A stretch of DNA of 64,000 nucleotides from Verpa conica (lineage: Eukaryota; Ascomycota; Pezizomycetes; Pezizales; Morchellaceae). Position numbers and translations under genes: made by a program. The notes below the pieces were generated by a model. It searched no databases and was not told the origin of the DNA. It saw only the letters and a list, made by a program, of their open reading frames with translations. Below, one piece after another: positions 1 through 12,860 of the stretch; position 1 is the stretch's first letter, and each line of letters begins with the position of its first letter. The stretch spans positions 310,001 to 374,000 of the forward strand of contig JAUFSD010000017.1 in the NCBI GenBank assembly GCA_033030425.1, read 5' to 3'.

Positions 1-1280
1 AATTATCGGTTGGTGGAGAATATTTCGGCTAGCTTCTATACTTAGATTTGATAATTCTATCGTGCAGAACACGTCGAGGTGTTAAGTGGAACCTCTCCTG
101 CAAGGATTGATAACTAGACCCCCTGCTGTATGTAGACCATTCGACATGATATGTTCTAGTATTGGCTGGGCGGCTAAATGTAGTAGATGATTACTCAAGC
201 GCGGGAATGACCCAGCCAGGCGGCTACGATAGGTGAGACCTGGCACGATATGCAGCCGCAATGGGCCAAATCCGGATATTGCTTCTAGTAGAAGCTCGGC
301 GGGTGCCATAACCCCTCTCTGCTATTCTCGTGGGGTCCGATAGCACGAGTGATTAGATATGTTTGAAGTCCTGGATATACCGGAGCCGTTCTAGCACGCC
401 GCTCTCCAACTAAAGTTTCTGTTGCCTTGCGCTACACCCAGTCGGCTGAAGTGCATTGGCTCCCTCTATCTTTCAAACCAGTTAAACGTCCTAAGCGGAA
501 TATAGCTGCCACATGTCTCTATAATGGAAGATCACGAGATACCCATCTATTAATAGCCTGAAGTTCGGGTCTTCTGCGGGTCTTCCTTCCTTGGCCTAGA
601 CCATAGGATCAATAACCTACATAAGATAACATAGAGTTGGAGTCAAAGAATTTTTGTTATCGGATTTATTTCATTTATTAAGTACCAAATAGAGATCAAG
701 CTATGACTCCAAAAACCCTAACGCACTCACTAACTTCTTTCCCCAACCAAAGCCCCTAAACAAGAGACTCGAGAAACTAGAAAAAAACTATATAAACCAA
801 AAAAAACTCCAGTAACCGTAAAGTACCTATTCTCTTGCAAGCTCCCCGAATACACCTAAAGCCAAAGACATAAGAGAAAGACATAAGAGACTTTTTGCCG
901 TCCCAGACCAGGGGAGTGACAGACATGCGTATAAGCTGCGTATGCTGAATCCAGAATTGCTGCAGGTAAAATATGTAGTGCAACCTTGGGTTTAAAAAAT
1001 AAAGACAAGAGAAGTAAAAGGAAGGGAAAATAAAGATGAGAGGCAGTGTAGTATAGTTGAGCAGCAAAAGAGAAGCTCAGAAAAAAACAGATAGGAAATA
1101 TTGTTTTGCAGATATGCATCCCTATGACAGAGAAAAAGCCCACCATATAACGCCATAAACAAGAGGAAAGAAAAGAATAAATCAAATAAAGGCCCCACAC
1201 CAAGTTTGATAAAAAGTAAAAACCATGGATTGGTCTTAGTATAGGAATACCTTAAAACTATATCCTTGTCTCGTGCAATA
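1..1280. other. Non-coding stretch downstream of the GAF gene
   Basis: No gene is supported here. About 640-1270 is AT-rich with many short A and T runs and presumably includes the 3' untranslated region of the minus-strand gene ending at 1281. The open frames present are short, lysine or phenylalanine rich, and look like chance products of the A/T runs. Confidence 0.6.
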
Positions 1281-3771
1281 TCAAAATCTTCTGTCCACCC
1301 GTAGTAGAATATCTTTCATAGCCTCGCCAAACTCTCTCAAGCAGTGGACTTCATTAGCAGTAAATGGTTGGCTCGCCTCTCTATCCTCCTTCCTAGTGAA
1401 TGCAGCCAATACAATTCCTCCTGTGCATGTGTCACCGCCATTGACTGTTGTTGCTGAGCAATATCCCTCATCAGCAAGCTCGTTTCCATCCCTCAACAAC
1501 GGCAATAAGATGCCTAGTCTAAAGCCCACATCATCTTCTTCGTGTGATTTGGCAGGATTCTGGTATACCAGACCGCCGACGCTCCTCAAAGCTCGAAGGT
1601 GCAGATTCGCATCAAATGTTGGCAGTGGATCTGGAAGGCCGTGCGCGACAAGGATTTTGGTATACATATTGTCAACAGGAGTCGCTGTTTGATCGTCGTA
1701 TAATTGTATCTCAGGACAACGGACTGGAGATACCCGCAGAAGATAGACAAGATCATAGTTAAGCGACCGAGCAATAATTGAAGTGGCAAAGGATGCCTCA
1801 GCCATAGATGTTATTGGTCCTGGAGAAAAGGGCATTTGAAGAGGTACTTCGCGAGGTCCAGGGGCATGGATAGGCGGAGGCCTATTTTCCTTGTACCGAG
1901 TTTGATAAACAATTGTGGCTTCTTCCACCGCTGGAGAAGGGGACCGTGATACAGTGAGCGAGTTAGGAGGGGCGGTGGTGGGATCGAAAGCGGTATGGAA
2001 AGAAAGTGAAGCCGTAGTTGAAACAGAAAAAGGCCGGCTCGGAGTATGAGGCGGCGTAGGCATTTCAGAGATTCTTGTAGATGTTCTACTTTGTCGGCCA
2101 TCACCTGACTCCTTTGGAATATTGATTGTAGGAGGTACATTTGACCGCATTGGGAGGGAATTGTTAATAGGTGTTGCCGCGTCTCTTTTTATGATATTTT
2201 TCGCAACCTTCAACTTCTTTGGTGTATCGGGGGGGGATACAACTGGAGCCGTTTTTCTCGGATTATGTGCTCCAGCTCTAGAAGAGACTGAATACATATC
2301 ATCCTCTTTTGACATGGGTCGTTCCAGAGTTGTGTTCGAAGTGCACCTACTCAACATATCATGTTCTTCCATAACTAGCTCGACCTCGGTCATTGAAAGT
2401 CGCGCAAAATCCATCAACTTTCTCCTCGAAGCAACGGTGAAAGAATCTCTGGGCTGAGTATCAAATACAGAAAAGGTCCCAATAGTATGACCATCATAGG
2501 TAACAATAGGAGCCCCGGCGTAGAAGCGAATATGAGGCGCATCTTTCACGAGTGGATTCCCTCTTAAGCGCCAGTCCTATCCCAAAAGATTAGATTTTAG
2601 CCAGGATATATTCTAATAGCAACATACCTTCGTAGTATCCAAAATAACCATGGGTTCATTTGATAACAGGACATGGGCTCCTATACTCTCCGACCGGTCT
2701 ACATACTTTCTATTGAAGGCATGCTCGGCCTTAAATATTTCGCAGTCTTCATCAATAAAACTGATGGAAGCCATTCGAGTCTGGAAAACTTTCTTCGCTA
2801 GCAGAACCAAACGATGATATTTATCATTTGCATTCACAGGTAGTGATACATTACAAGCCTTGACAGCCTATTAATTCATTAGCTTGATTTATTTTTCTTT
2901 TAGGCAATTGATAGGCTTTACATACCTCTAACCTCTGCTTCTCATTAGGAGGTATGGGTGCAGTGAGATGATCAAACTCGGATCTCCTTGGAGGTGGATC
3001 TGGTGGGTTTGAAAGATTGAAGCGCCCCTCAGCGTAACACTTGATAAAGAACCCCCATTCCTGAACGTATTTCCCTTCCACTGCGGCTGACATAGCCGCC
3101 TTCTCCCTATCCCTCAGACACTTTGTATACTGCTCTCTCTCTAAGCTAGGACTGAAGATGTCCTCTGAATGATCGCTTTTCACAAGCGCCAATGCCATCT
3201 TTCGAGAGTGAATAAAACCTTCCCCGCCAGCAGAAATAGTTCCGTCAAGATGTGAGTACTTGGCTAACGGGGTACGCGGCCGTAACTCATCCCTAGCAGA
3301 AGGCTTAGATAAAAGGGGATGCGTATGAGGAGATGGCGACATGGCGACAACTAGAGGCTCAGGAGCAGACATCTTTCTCGGGAAATCCAAACTTGGGTTT
3401 GGTATTGAGGTATTGACGGCATCAGTTTGTGCTCTTGGCTTGCCCCTATTAAATAATCTCCTGAGAAACGACTTGTCTCCTGACCTTGGAGTCACCAAAG
3501 ATGTAGTTGAATCTGAGAACGCCGAACGTGGGTGAACGTATACCACTCCCGTAACCATTGTGGGAGGTGAAGTAGTATCCGTGGGGGTATGAGGAAGGAA
3601 ACTACGACACTTTCTCAAAGACCTCTCAATTGGTCTTTCACGACTTGTAGTTGTTGCTTTTGTTGTTGCAGGAGTAAGTGGAACGGTAGTATGATGTAGT
3701 AGGCTCTCTGAGTGTTTCCGTCCAGCTTGATTTTTGATGCTGAACGAGAGGTGCTTATAGGAATCCACCAT
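1281..3771 (-). CDS. GAF-domain protein with disordered N-terminus
   Basis: Three exons on the minus strand: 3771-2926, 2867-2628 and 2576-1281, with introns of 58 and 51 nt, both with GTATGT donors and TAG acceptors and both in phase 0. The product is about 793 aa. The first 280 residues are Ser/Thr/Pro rich and probably disordered. Residues about 270-410, built across both splice junctions, form a clear GAF fold: a FIDED segment, then DTTK-DWRLRGNPLV, IRFYAGAPIVTYDG and IGTFSVFDTQPR. A second GAF-like stretch (about 640-793) ends in LREFGEAMKDILLRV. GAF domains bind small ligands or mediate dimerisation; in fungi such proteins often resemble the sensor half of hybrid histidine kinases, but no kinase or receiver domain follows here. 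The ATG at 3771 (context CTCCATGG) is preferred; an in-frame ATG at 3825 would add 18 aa. The ligand is unknown. Confidence 0.85.
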
Positions 3772-6700
3772 GGAGGGGCGGGAGATAGTGGTATAATAAT
3801 AATAGGGAGTACGCCTCTCTCTCACCAGCCTCCTTAAGAGGGTCTGAGCTGGGAGACACTTGACTGTTTCTCACCGCTGGACAAGAAAAAATGCCTGAAA
3901 CACGCACGGATGCTTCCCGGTACCCTGGATGCTTTCTTACTAGCCCGAGGCCTGGAAGCTGGGAGCCAATGTCCACGCTGCGAATAACACAGGTACCCGT
4001 ATCCGTGAATCAAATTCTTTTGTTACTGGCCGTGCGTATCCTGGAGATCAGGTTTGTACGATAATGGGAAAGGGATGGAAAAGAGAAACTGGCTCACAAT
4101 CACTTGATGAGGATGACGGGTTTTCTTCCTCTCTTGAACATGCGAGGTGGGGGGAAAGGGGGGGGGGATACAATACCAAAAAAAAGAAAAGACCGCACCC
4201 TCGACCCACCCTAGTCTCGTGTCCCGGAGGATTGGGACCTTCGTTTACACCACTAAAAGGCCGTTGCATGTGGGATCGACAGGAGGCATAGAGTACTTCA
4301 GGAAAGCCAGGGCAGGGTCACCTTGTGTAAACTGCAGATATAGGCTCTAGGTTCCCTGATTATAGGTAGAAAACGTGTATTTGAGCGATAGGTACGTATT
4401 CCCAAAGCTTTTACACCAAGGACCCTGCTTGGGAGAGGTCGAGGTAAGGTACCGATGCAGATGAGAGGGGATGGAAAGTGGGGGTTACCTGATCAATGGC
4501 AGATGCAGGACCACTCTAGAGTCTGGGGACATTCAAATCTCTATATACCGGACCGATGGTGTTATCAAGTACAAGTTGGAAGACCACGACGACATTTTGC
4601 ATCATCGAGGGCCAGGGTCCAGGGCAGTTGTTACTCCTGTAACTGTGGAGGCGTTTCTGTTCCATCCATGACCTCCGTGGCTCCGCTTACAAGTGTGGAT
4701 ACGCTGCTGTTCGGTGATCAGTGGTGTGGTGTGGTGGTTAGACGGCGGGAGAAAATAGATTATTATCCCAGGAAAAACCACACCACAAAAGGTGAAATCC
4801 CCTAGCCTTAGGGACGTGCAATAGGGCCCGCCAGTCAAGTGCCAGGGAAACGGAAAGGCCAATTAAGGAGTAGGCTGTGCGTGCACAGACCACTTGCGAA
4901 ATCAGCGCAGAGGCCTCAACTCTACCAGAGGAACGCTGAACCCACATCGTCGGTCTGCGCGAGATACTCAAACCGATCTTGGGGACCTAGCGGATAAACT
5001 AGTATGGTGAATAATAGTTTATTGATAGTAACTACAGCCTATCTGATCATTATCGCTTTCTATCCCCCAATGGCACTAGCAGGTGTCCTCTGGTTGTAAT
5101 GCCAATATCAACCCGGCTTCTCTCTTTATTCACCGATTGGCTGTGGCTGGAGCAGGCAATGCCCCTACATCATAAACAGGACCGAAAAGGTATCTGTTGG
5201 AACTACAACTCAGTTCCTGGTACGCGAAATGTAACTACTTTATGCACCCCATGCATTAAAGGCTGCCACCCCTTCAAAAGGAATGCATATAATTGTTATA
5301 TACCTCTTGGGGATTTGGGCTAATACACCTAGCTGACATGATTCGTCAAAGTCTGGAGCTGATTGGGATTATATATGGGCAGCGATAAGTTGGGTAGCGA
5401 GACCTTTCTGACGATCGTGGCTAACAAACGATACGTGCATGACTCTCCAGATTTCATGTAAGTAACCCTTTGGAGTGTCTTCCGTCACTGCCCTTGATTC
5501 AGGTAGGCACCTGAATTGACCGTGCACACTCGCATGTCCTGCAAGATCAGAGACATCCCCTTTCACCAGGAAATTGATTTTTCTTGATCGTGCAAAGTTT
5601 TATCTTTCACGTTTCTTGACGATCCCCACGTTTCACCTTCTTCATCCCTCGCTTCCCTTATAAATACTTGCAGACTTGCAGACTTCACGAAGTCGCCGAC
5701 AACCCAAACTAAAGTCTTGCATCATGCCACTTTGTGAAAATCAATAGCACCCACTTTATATCCTGTAGCAACCCGCTCCTGCCGAAACAGGCCCAATCAG
5801 TGCTTATGGGGGACAAGAAAGAAGCTGGAAACAGTGATATTGTTTTCCCGCTTCACGTTGGTTCACAAAGGAATCCCCCGAACCGGGAAGAGGTCCCTAT
5901 TCGCCTGACAAAAGCTGTGGGCCGCATCTCTTGGGTCATAAAAGCCCCTTTGTTTACCTGCATCTCATACACAGCCAGCCATGGCACAAGTTGAGGACGG
6001 GAGGAGTATTTGCGGGTCACGATTTCATCGAAAGTCCCTCCGCAGCTACGGCACAATTTCTATTTTTTCACCTTGCCTAGATATCTATCATCGCGGACCT
6101 CTTTATCAACATGATGCCCTCTCCTATCACTGCTACCTCTTCATTAGGACTTTCAATACTGACCGCTAAACAAATTGTGTAACATTTTAAAGGTCACGAG
6201 AGCTTGACGGCATAGAGATCTCCACCTGACCAACTCTAGTAATCACCATTAACCCGCTAGGAAAAATGTCAGATATGTTGGGAGTAGAAAACTCTACTTC
6301 ATCATGAAGTTGGCTGATTGGATTTAGACAAAACGGACCCCACGTGTAGTTAGCCTCGGCAGCATCTCGAGCCGAATCTCCCTTGGTAACGACCTGTTGG
6401 AATTGCAACAAGTCAGGGGTTAGGGGTAATATAAGAGGCCACGACCCCATCATTTACGAAAAAATTTAAGCTCAGTTTTTTTATTTAATTTTTAATTTCT
6501 TCATACAACAAGTACTAGGTTGTGAAGAGTTGGGGGAACACGTGGGGGTGGTCTTCACAACTGATTCATGGGCTGTCATGCAGATCAATTAACACCCAAG
6601 AAATCACACGACTAGCTAAACGGATGAGGAGCAAATCACCTCTCACAGTTTTATTTAGTAAAGGATCGATATTTGTGGCCCGAATTTTCAAATCCCACGG

Positions 6701-9700
6701 ATTTGTTTGTTGATCTTGATCCCAGCGGATACCTTGCCGCTTGGTCGAGTATTTGCGAACGTCACCTATTAAACTCGCTCACCCTGTACGCCCAATTTTC
6801 CGCGGAATACCTATGCAGGCTCCCAGAAACCTTTCTGTGAAGGCTTGGCCGTGCCGTTTTGGTCTCAGAGGTGCTTGTTCCTATATGTCGCCCTACTAAG
6901 AAGAGCACAGGGCATAATTTCTTCGCAATTGCAAACGAAACGCGAGTTAGACTCATGACACCTCCCAAAACTAATTCTCGGAGACAAATTCTATAGAATG
7001 GTAGGCATGAAACCGTTCGCTCTAGTCGAGTTGATCCCGATTCTTGAGTCCTGATAGTACTCTAGCAAGTACGGACCCCTACATACCCTAATTCCTAGGG
7101 TTCACTCTCTGGCTACGCAGGTATTAGGGAGTATACTGCCCCGTGCTTGCAGATCTGTAAACCGAACCCTTACTCCTCAGCCCGACTCCGTGATCATGAG
7201 GAAGGATTTCGTGCTTGAATACTACTAGCTTGAGACAGTTTGGGGGGTTTTGTCGTCACATATGTATGCTGATGAAAAACCCCCTCCCAAGGAAATTTCC
7301 AGCCTGGATATAAGATGTAATACGGAGCTGCGATTGCTTTCCAGTATTCGGTTTTGTTACCGTAAAATAAATATAGATACACACATATGGGTCACATCAA
7401 CTGCCGTGGGGAATCCGTTGTATATAAGTACCGGGATATCCTTGGCATCCCAAGGGTACCTACCACTCTCTGTTCGGAAGGCTCGAGTCATTGCCACAAA
7501 TATACTAACGCAAACCCGTCCTCTCGGCTTAGACACCGACTCCGGCGATTGGCTCTACCATATAAAAGGTGGAACATCTACGGCAACGTTGCTGATCTTG
7601 AACCAGTCCTAAAAAATAAAATAAAACATACACGCAATCAAAGTGACAGCGCGAGTTTAATTGCGGATCCTTTTCCTGTAAGTTGATAAGCTCGCTTACC
7701 AACGTGACATCGGGAAAACGCTTACTGGTAAAATTTCATCTCGCTAGCTAAATGATCCCGCCGTCAAACAATCTTTGAAACAAAAAAACATTTTTCCCGT
7801 CGAGCATTATTTGTGCCGTGTAAGTTTATTACTACCTAGTGCTGCCCAAAAAATTCGATGTATAAGTCTATATCTTAGGCAGCTGAAACTCATATAACTT
7901 GATCGATTGACTACATTTTTTACAACAATATATTTTATAGGTCTTAGCATATATACCTAACAGTCGCCCCACAACTGTGGGGCCACTTTCCTCCCGAGGA
8001 TCCGGTTCCGGATTCCCCAGTAACTTCGGCGCTTGGCACATGGTTCTAGTAGTATCTAGTGTACATCTTATTGACGACATAGCCGACCGTTATTTGACTC
8101 GGTTCAGTGTTATCGGCGTAATCTACAATTGGTCTACTTTTACATGTTCGCCGACCTGACAGCTTGGCCACATTAGAACTTCCGCCGAGGAGCGGAGAAA
8201 GTGATAGTTAATGCAGGGACAGATAAGTATCACGACTACAGAACTGTCCGGAGGTTACCCTGTTGGTAAACCATGTTTCACGAAGCAATGGACGTTAATA
8301 GTTGCCGGCTCGGCACCTGTCGATTGACCGCAGCTACCATAGGAATGTGATTTCACCATTCAAAAATACAACCGCTTTATAATGAGGCTTTTAGCGAGAA
8401 TCTATGTTGATAACCTTTCGAGGCGTAGAAGAGGCGTATTCTTGTTTATAATTTACAGCTAGCCTAGTTAGCAAATATTACCCTGACTACTAGTCGTCTG
8501 GGCACAAGATGGAACGGCTATCTTGGTTTTTATGTATACCTAGCAATACCAGGGATCTGGTTAGCCAAGTAAAAATACCGTCGATTTCACGATCCTGCCC
8601 GTTCTCCCTTATTGTCCATACCGGTAACCTGGTCGGCTTGATGGCAAATCGGCGATTGTGGTCGGCGATTCTGTTGTAGGGGGTAGGCTAGCCAGGGGAT
8701 TATAGAGAGGCTAACTACGTTGTAGCCCACGGGGTAGTAAAAGACAGGTCATAAATTATCACTCCCTCTACGGACCACCGGAGCCTCGCTTACCGGCATC
8801 TTGATGACCTACCCTTAGACTCATGTAGTATCACTCGGATATAGGTTTCCTATTTTATTTTTGTTTATTTAATCCATTAAGTATATATAGTTTTTGCTAG
8901 TCCGGGGTTTTTTTTTATTCATGTGAAAAGGGGATTTCCCTTAAATAAGTTTAGAGTACTATAGTTTAAAACATACTAGTACTAGAATCGGTTGCAAGAC
9001 TGTTTCCTATGCTACCGCCGCAACTACAGTACGGGAAAGCGGGGTGTTTTTGGTCTAGTATTGACGCAACGTTCTAGAAAACGCTAGATTAAGTCAACAA
9101 TGCTACATAAATTTTCGGTTAGCCCAGTAGCACTGGCAGCTTATTGTCACATTTACAAATAATACTGCAGTGGAAACACCCCTCTATCTGTCATTGTAGT
9201 CTGGTCAGCTGAGGGGTGACTACGGCCCCACAGCTAAATGTAGCCGTGAACTCACACTGCATGTGGTTTTTCTTATATCAATAACATCCCATGGGCCGAA
9301 GCCATATCCACTAATGGTGTCTGATTATCAAAATCACTCTCTAGAGCTGGTAGGACTAGCTTTGGGTTCATTTAGCTCTTTAGGTGATTTTCTACATGGA
9401 TTCCAGTGGGTATGTAGCTAGTAGACTTTATACCATCTATTTTAAACAACTGTGCTTAAACCCCGCAGAATGAGTGGGGGGGTAGGGCCTCTTTGTACTT
9501 TCGACTATGGGCTATAGTCAGTTTAAAGGCCAGCTATCATTAGGCTAATTGTGGGGAGAGGGGAAAGGAAAAGGGAGAAAAAGAAAGGGCAAAAGAAAGA
9601 AACAAAAACTCGGTTATAATTATAATTTTGATTCTCCGACTCGAAACCATCTGAGGTTCACAACCTCGCGTAATTCCTTCCCAAAATGCCGTTCCGATGA

Positions 9701-12700
9701 ATGGCCAAGACATCGATTTCGGAGCATTTAGAGGCCCAAGAGCCCGCTCCCGCTACGGGGCTGATTAAAAAAATTATGCGGAGTAAAGCGGTCTCGTCTT
9801 TTTTTAGAGTGGCTTAGGTATCGGTGAGAGAGAGAGGGGGGATGAGGAGGAGGAGGGGGATTATGTGGTTTGAATAAAGTAATAACTTAATTATATAAAA
9901 CTATGGAATTGTCTTGGGATCATTGGGAATCACTCGATTAAAATCTGGATCAACTTAATTTGAGCCCAGTATTTTGGGTCAGTTCGGGTTGGATCGTAGA
10001 CACTAATTTCCGAGCGGTTTTGACTACTCGATTTTACCAGGACCAAGGTCATTACCTGACTGCTGGTATCAAACTTCGATTGACTCTAAGTTTTTGGGTC
10101 TGGTCTTGGTCGTGAGTAGAGTACATAAATGTAATTAATCCAGGGTGCAAGGCTTTTTCCTGCTTGGCGTACAGAGTGAAGGAGCTTAATTGTAGGTTCC
10201 AGATGTGTGTAGAAGATACCAAGGATCCGGAATAATCCGAATATACCCCTTAGGACTCCATGTATTTATGTTTAATTCATTCATTTATCCGAATACATTG
10301 GTCGTTATGTAGAACTTGGTAATATGGATACTAGGTAGAGATTCTTAATAAGTTAATTGGCCATAAGGTGATATATCGATGTAACGGCTGTAATTTCCAC
10401 AGGAACAACCCCCCCAAACACTAGTCTCATGCCCAGCCATAATGGTTGCTTTTGCTGCGCAGCACTGGGGTAGTCTCGTGCCCAGCCCCTATGGCAGCTT
10501 GCCTTTGGTGCTTGTAATAGATACGTGGAGATGGGAGCGAGCCTAGTACTGGGGCTGGGAATGAAACTACCCAAACACTAGCTCAACTTTAATAATTTTA
10601 AAATATAATTTTCCTCTTCCTTTCTTTTTTATTTAACCTATAAGTTATATGCAATCCATAAGTCATGGTTAACCTGGGAAATAGACCCCTACAGTTGAGC
10701 GATTACCATACGCGAGGATAAAAACGGGATAGGGCAGGTTCAGTTTATGCTTGTATCCATGGTATCGAGTGATGTGATATGAGTCATTCTAGGATCTTAT
10801 ATTATAGCACAAATCCTAAAAAGTTTTGCCAACTAAGCCAAGCTGATAACTCAGGCCCCAAGAATACATGCATGGAGCCTGTTGGTTACCTATGAGACAA
10901 TATCTAGTTTGTCTCTTGGCTTCAGCTGGTAACCCAGGCTCGAGGTTTGTTTAAGCATAGCATGCACGTGGACTGGACCCGACTGATCGACCAGCCTAGT
11001 TTTATCATGGCCTAGCCTTCTATCTTCTCGTTATTGGGTGCGTGCATATTATATCGGTGAACGGGGAAGTAAGACTTTAAGGCTGTTGCCGTATCTGACT
11101 CTGGTCTTAGATACGAAGGTTCAGTCCTCGCGTATACGATAGAACCTCTCATGACGCTATTATTGGTCTTACTTTTGACTGATCGGCGGTATATACTTAT
11201 TCTATTGGCTTCTATGATGTCAATTGCTGGACAATATGTACTTTATAGGTTTCAAATTCACTTGAATAGCCTTGGTGAGAAGCACCAACCTTTCCTTAGC
11301 GCCCTTAGAGCTATGTAAATTTTTTTTAGAATACTTTTCAGTAGTCAATAGGGAGTACTGTTTGCTTCATTAATGCTAGATCTAAAGGGACCGTTGACTT
11401 CTTTCCATCCGCGAGGTATTTTATTGCGAGTAATTTTTGATTGTGGTCCTATTTAGATGCAATAACTATTGAGGTTTGTAATTCGCGCGAGACGGTTAGT
11501 TAATCTCGGAAGACTGGTCTATCTTAACCTAAACCTGGTCGGGGCCCGTAATCAGGTTCCTCGCTGGGTTTTAAGGACCGTGATCTGAACCAGTCCGGAA
11601 GGCCACTTTTGAGTTAGTTCATTAAATGGTTCTAGCGGGCCGGAGAGAGCCCAAATATCAATCCTCATAAGTATTAGTTGAGTGTTTAGGGGTTGAGGAT
11701 ACTTTAGCTAATTAAATTAGATTCGTGTTTTTTTCTGTAGAAGTACATATCAACCCCTAGGTCTCTCGAATAGGGGGTTTACGCTCTCGAGCTCCTTTAC
11801 ATCTCAGAAATTCTTTCACTATATTAAGTCTATTTAAGCTGCCGTTACCGAGGGTTTAGGTATAGTCTTATGCCCAGACTCGGGGGCTGTTAATTATATG
11901 CTACTAGTAGGTTTAATGATAATCTAATTAGTCGGTCCTGCCTCTTAAATATGCCACTTGGGTCTAGCCTAAATATAGTAGTATATACAGCTTGAATTGA
12001 AACATTGTACTTGTTATAGTGGTCTTCATTTGTAGTATTGTCAAAACGGTTTTCTAGGCCGTAGAATCTATCATTATCCTAATCTCACCGCATTGTCGTG
12101 TGGGCTAAGGTGAAATATACGCTCTCAAGTTTTTATATGTACTGATTACAGTAAGGATAAGCGATTGCTCACCTAGGCAGATGTAATTAGTTATTTTTTA
12201 TGGAGTATCAGGCTTCCAAGTTGTATTTAAGCTCTACAGTCCAATTAATAATAGACTAAATTTCTATAAGTTTCCAGAGGGGTACTATAATTTACTACTC
12301 TAACCCCTAGTGGCAGTGACATATATAGCCAATACTATATATCCTGATTTTAATCAATTATCTTTGGTTTGGCTTTCCTAGTAAACCGTTGGTACTCTTT
12401 ACCCCTATTTCAGTACAACTGGGGGGCCAATCAGGAGAATTCAGTTTAAGAGGTGGGTTCGTGTTTGAGAATTTCTGATTTTCCTATTACCTTGGGTACT
12501 TAATTCGCTAGGAGGGGGCATCTTCTAGGAGAAGAGTTTACTAATCGATAAAAGGCCCTGATCTCAGTCTTCAACAGGCCAGCTTAACCCAATCACAAAC
12601 TTCTAATCGGGTCGAATCGGATTATGGTGTTACCACACAGCATGGCTATGCATGGTAGCCGTCAACTATTGGGGATTTACAAAACGAGATATTATAGTGG

Positions 12701-12860
12701 CCTAAAGCTGACAAAGATGCGTACGAGCCGCTTCGCATTCTCTTTTGCTGCTTCCCCGCCTTCGTATTTAAGTCGGTATACGAATACGGGCGGCCTGAAA
12801 AAGTCCCGTAACGAATACACGGGAATCTCAATAATCCACCCTAATATTTTTTCTAGGATA
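3772..12860. other. Long stretch without a supported gene
   Basis: No frame longer than about 120 codons, no recognisable domain and no consistent splice structure occurs in these 9 kb. 3.8-6 kb is compositionally mixed and may hold the promoter of the GAF gene. Around 5655 there is a TATA-like TTATAAATAC followed by a CT-rich tract and an ATG at 5724 that closes after seven codons. 7.7-12.6 kb is AT-richer with many short diverged repeats and reads as decayed repeat DNA. A repeat cluster at 10.41-10.58 kb is listed separately. Confidence 0.55.
10411..10583. repeat. Small cluster of direct and inverted repeats
   Basis: The motif TAGTCTCRTGCCCAGCC occurs near 10421 and again near 10472 in the same orientation. 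A third copy lies inverted near 10553-10570 and reads TAGTTTCATTCCCAGCC on the minus strand. The whole unit is flanked by the 12-mer CCCAAACACTAG at about 10413 and 10571. Copies differ mainly by C/T and G/A changes. It may be a relic of a short inverted-repeat element; no coding capacity is visible. Confidence 0.5.

Noticed and set aside
7250..7686. Two overlapping plus-strand frames of 120 and 99 codons
   Set aside because: No start context, domain or splice structure; they overlap each other out of frame in decayed sequence.
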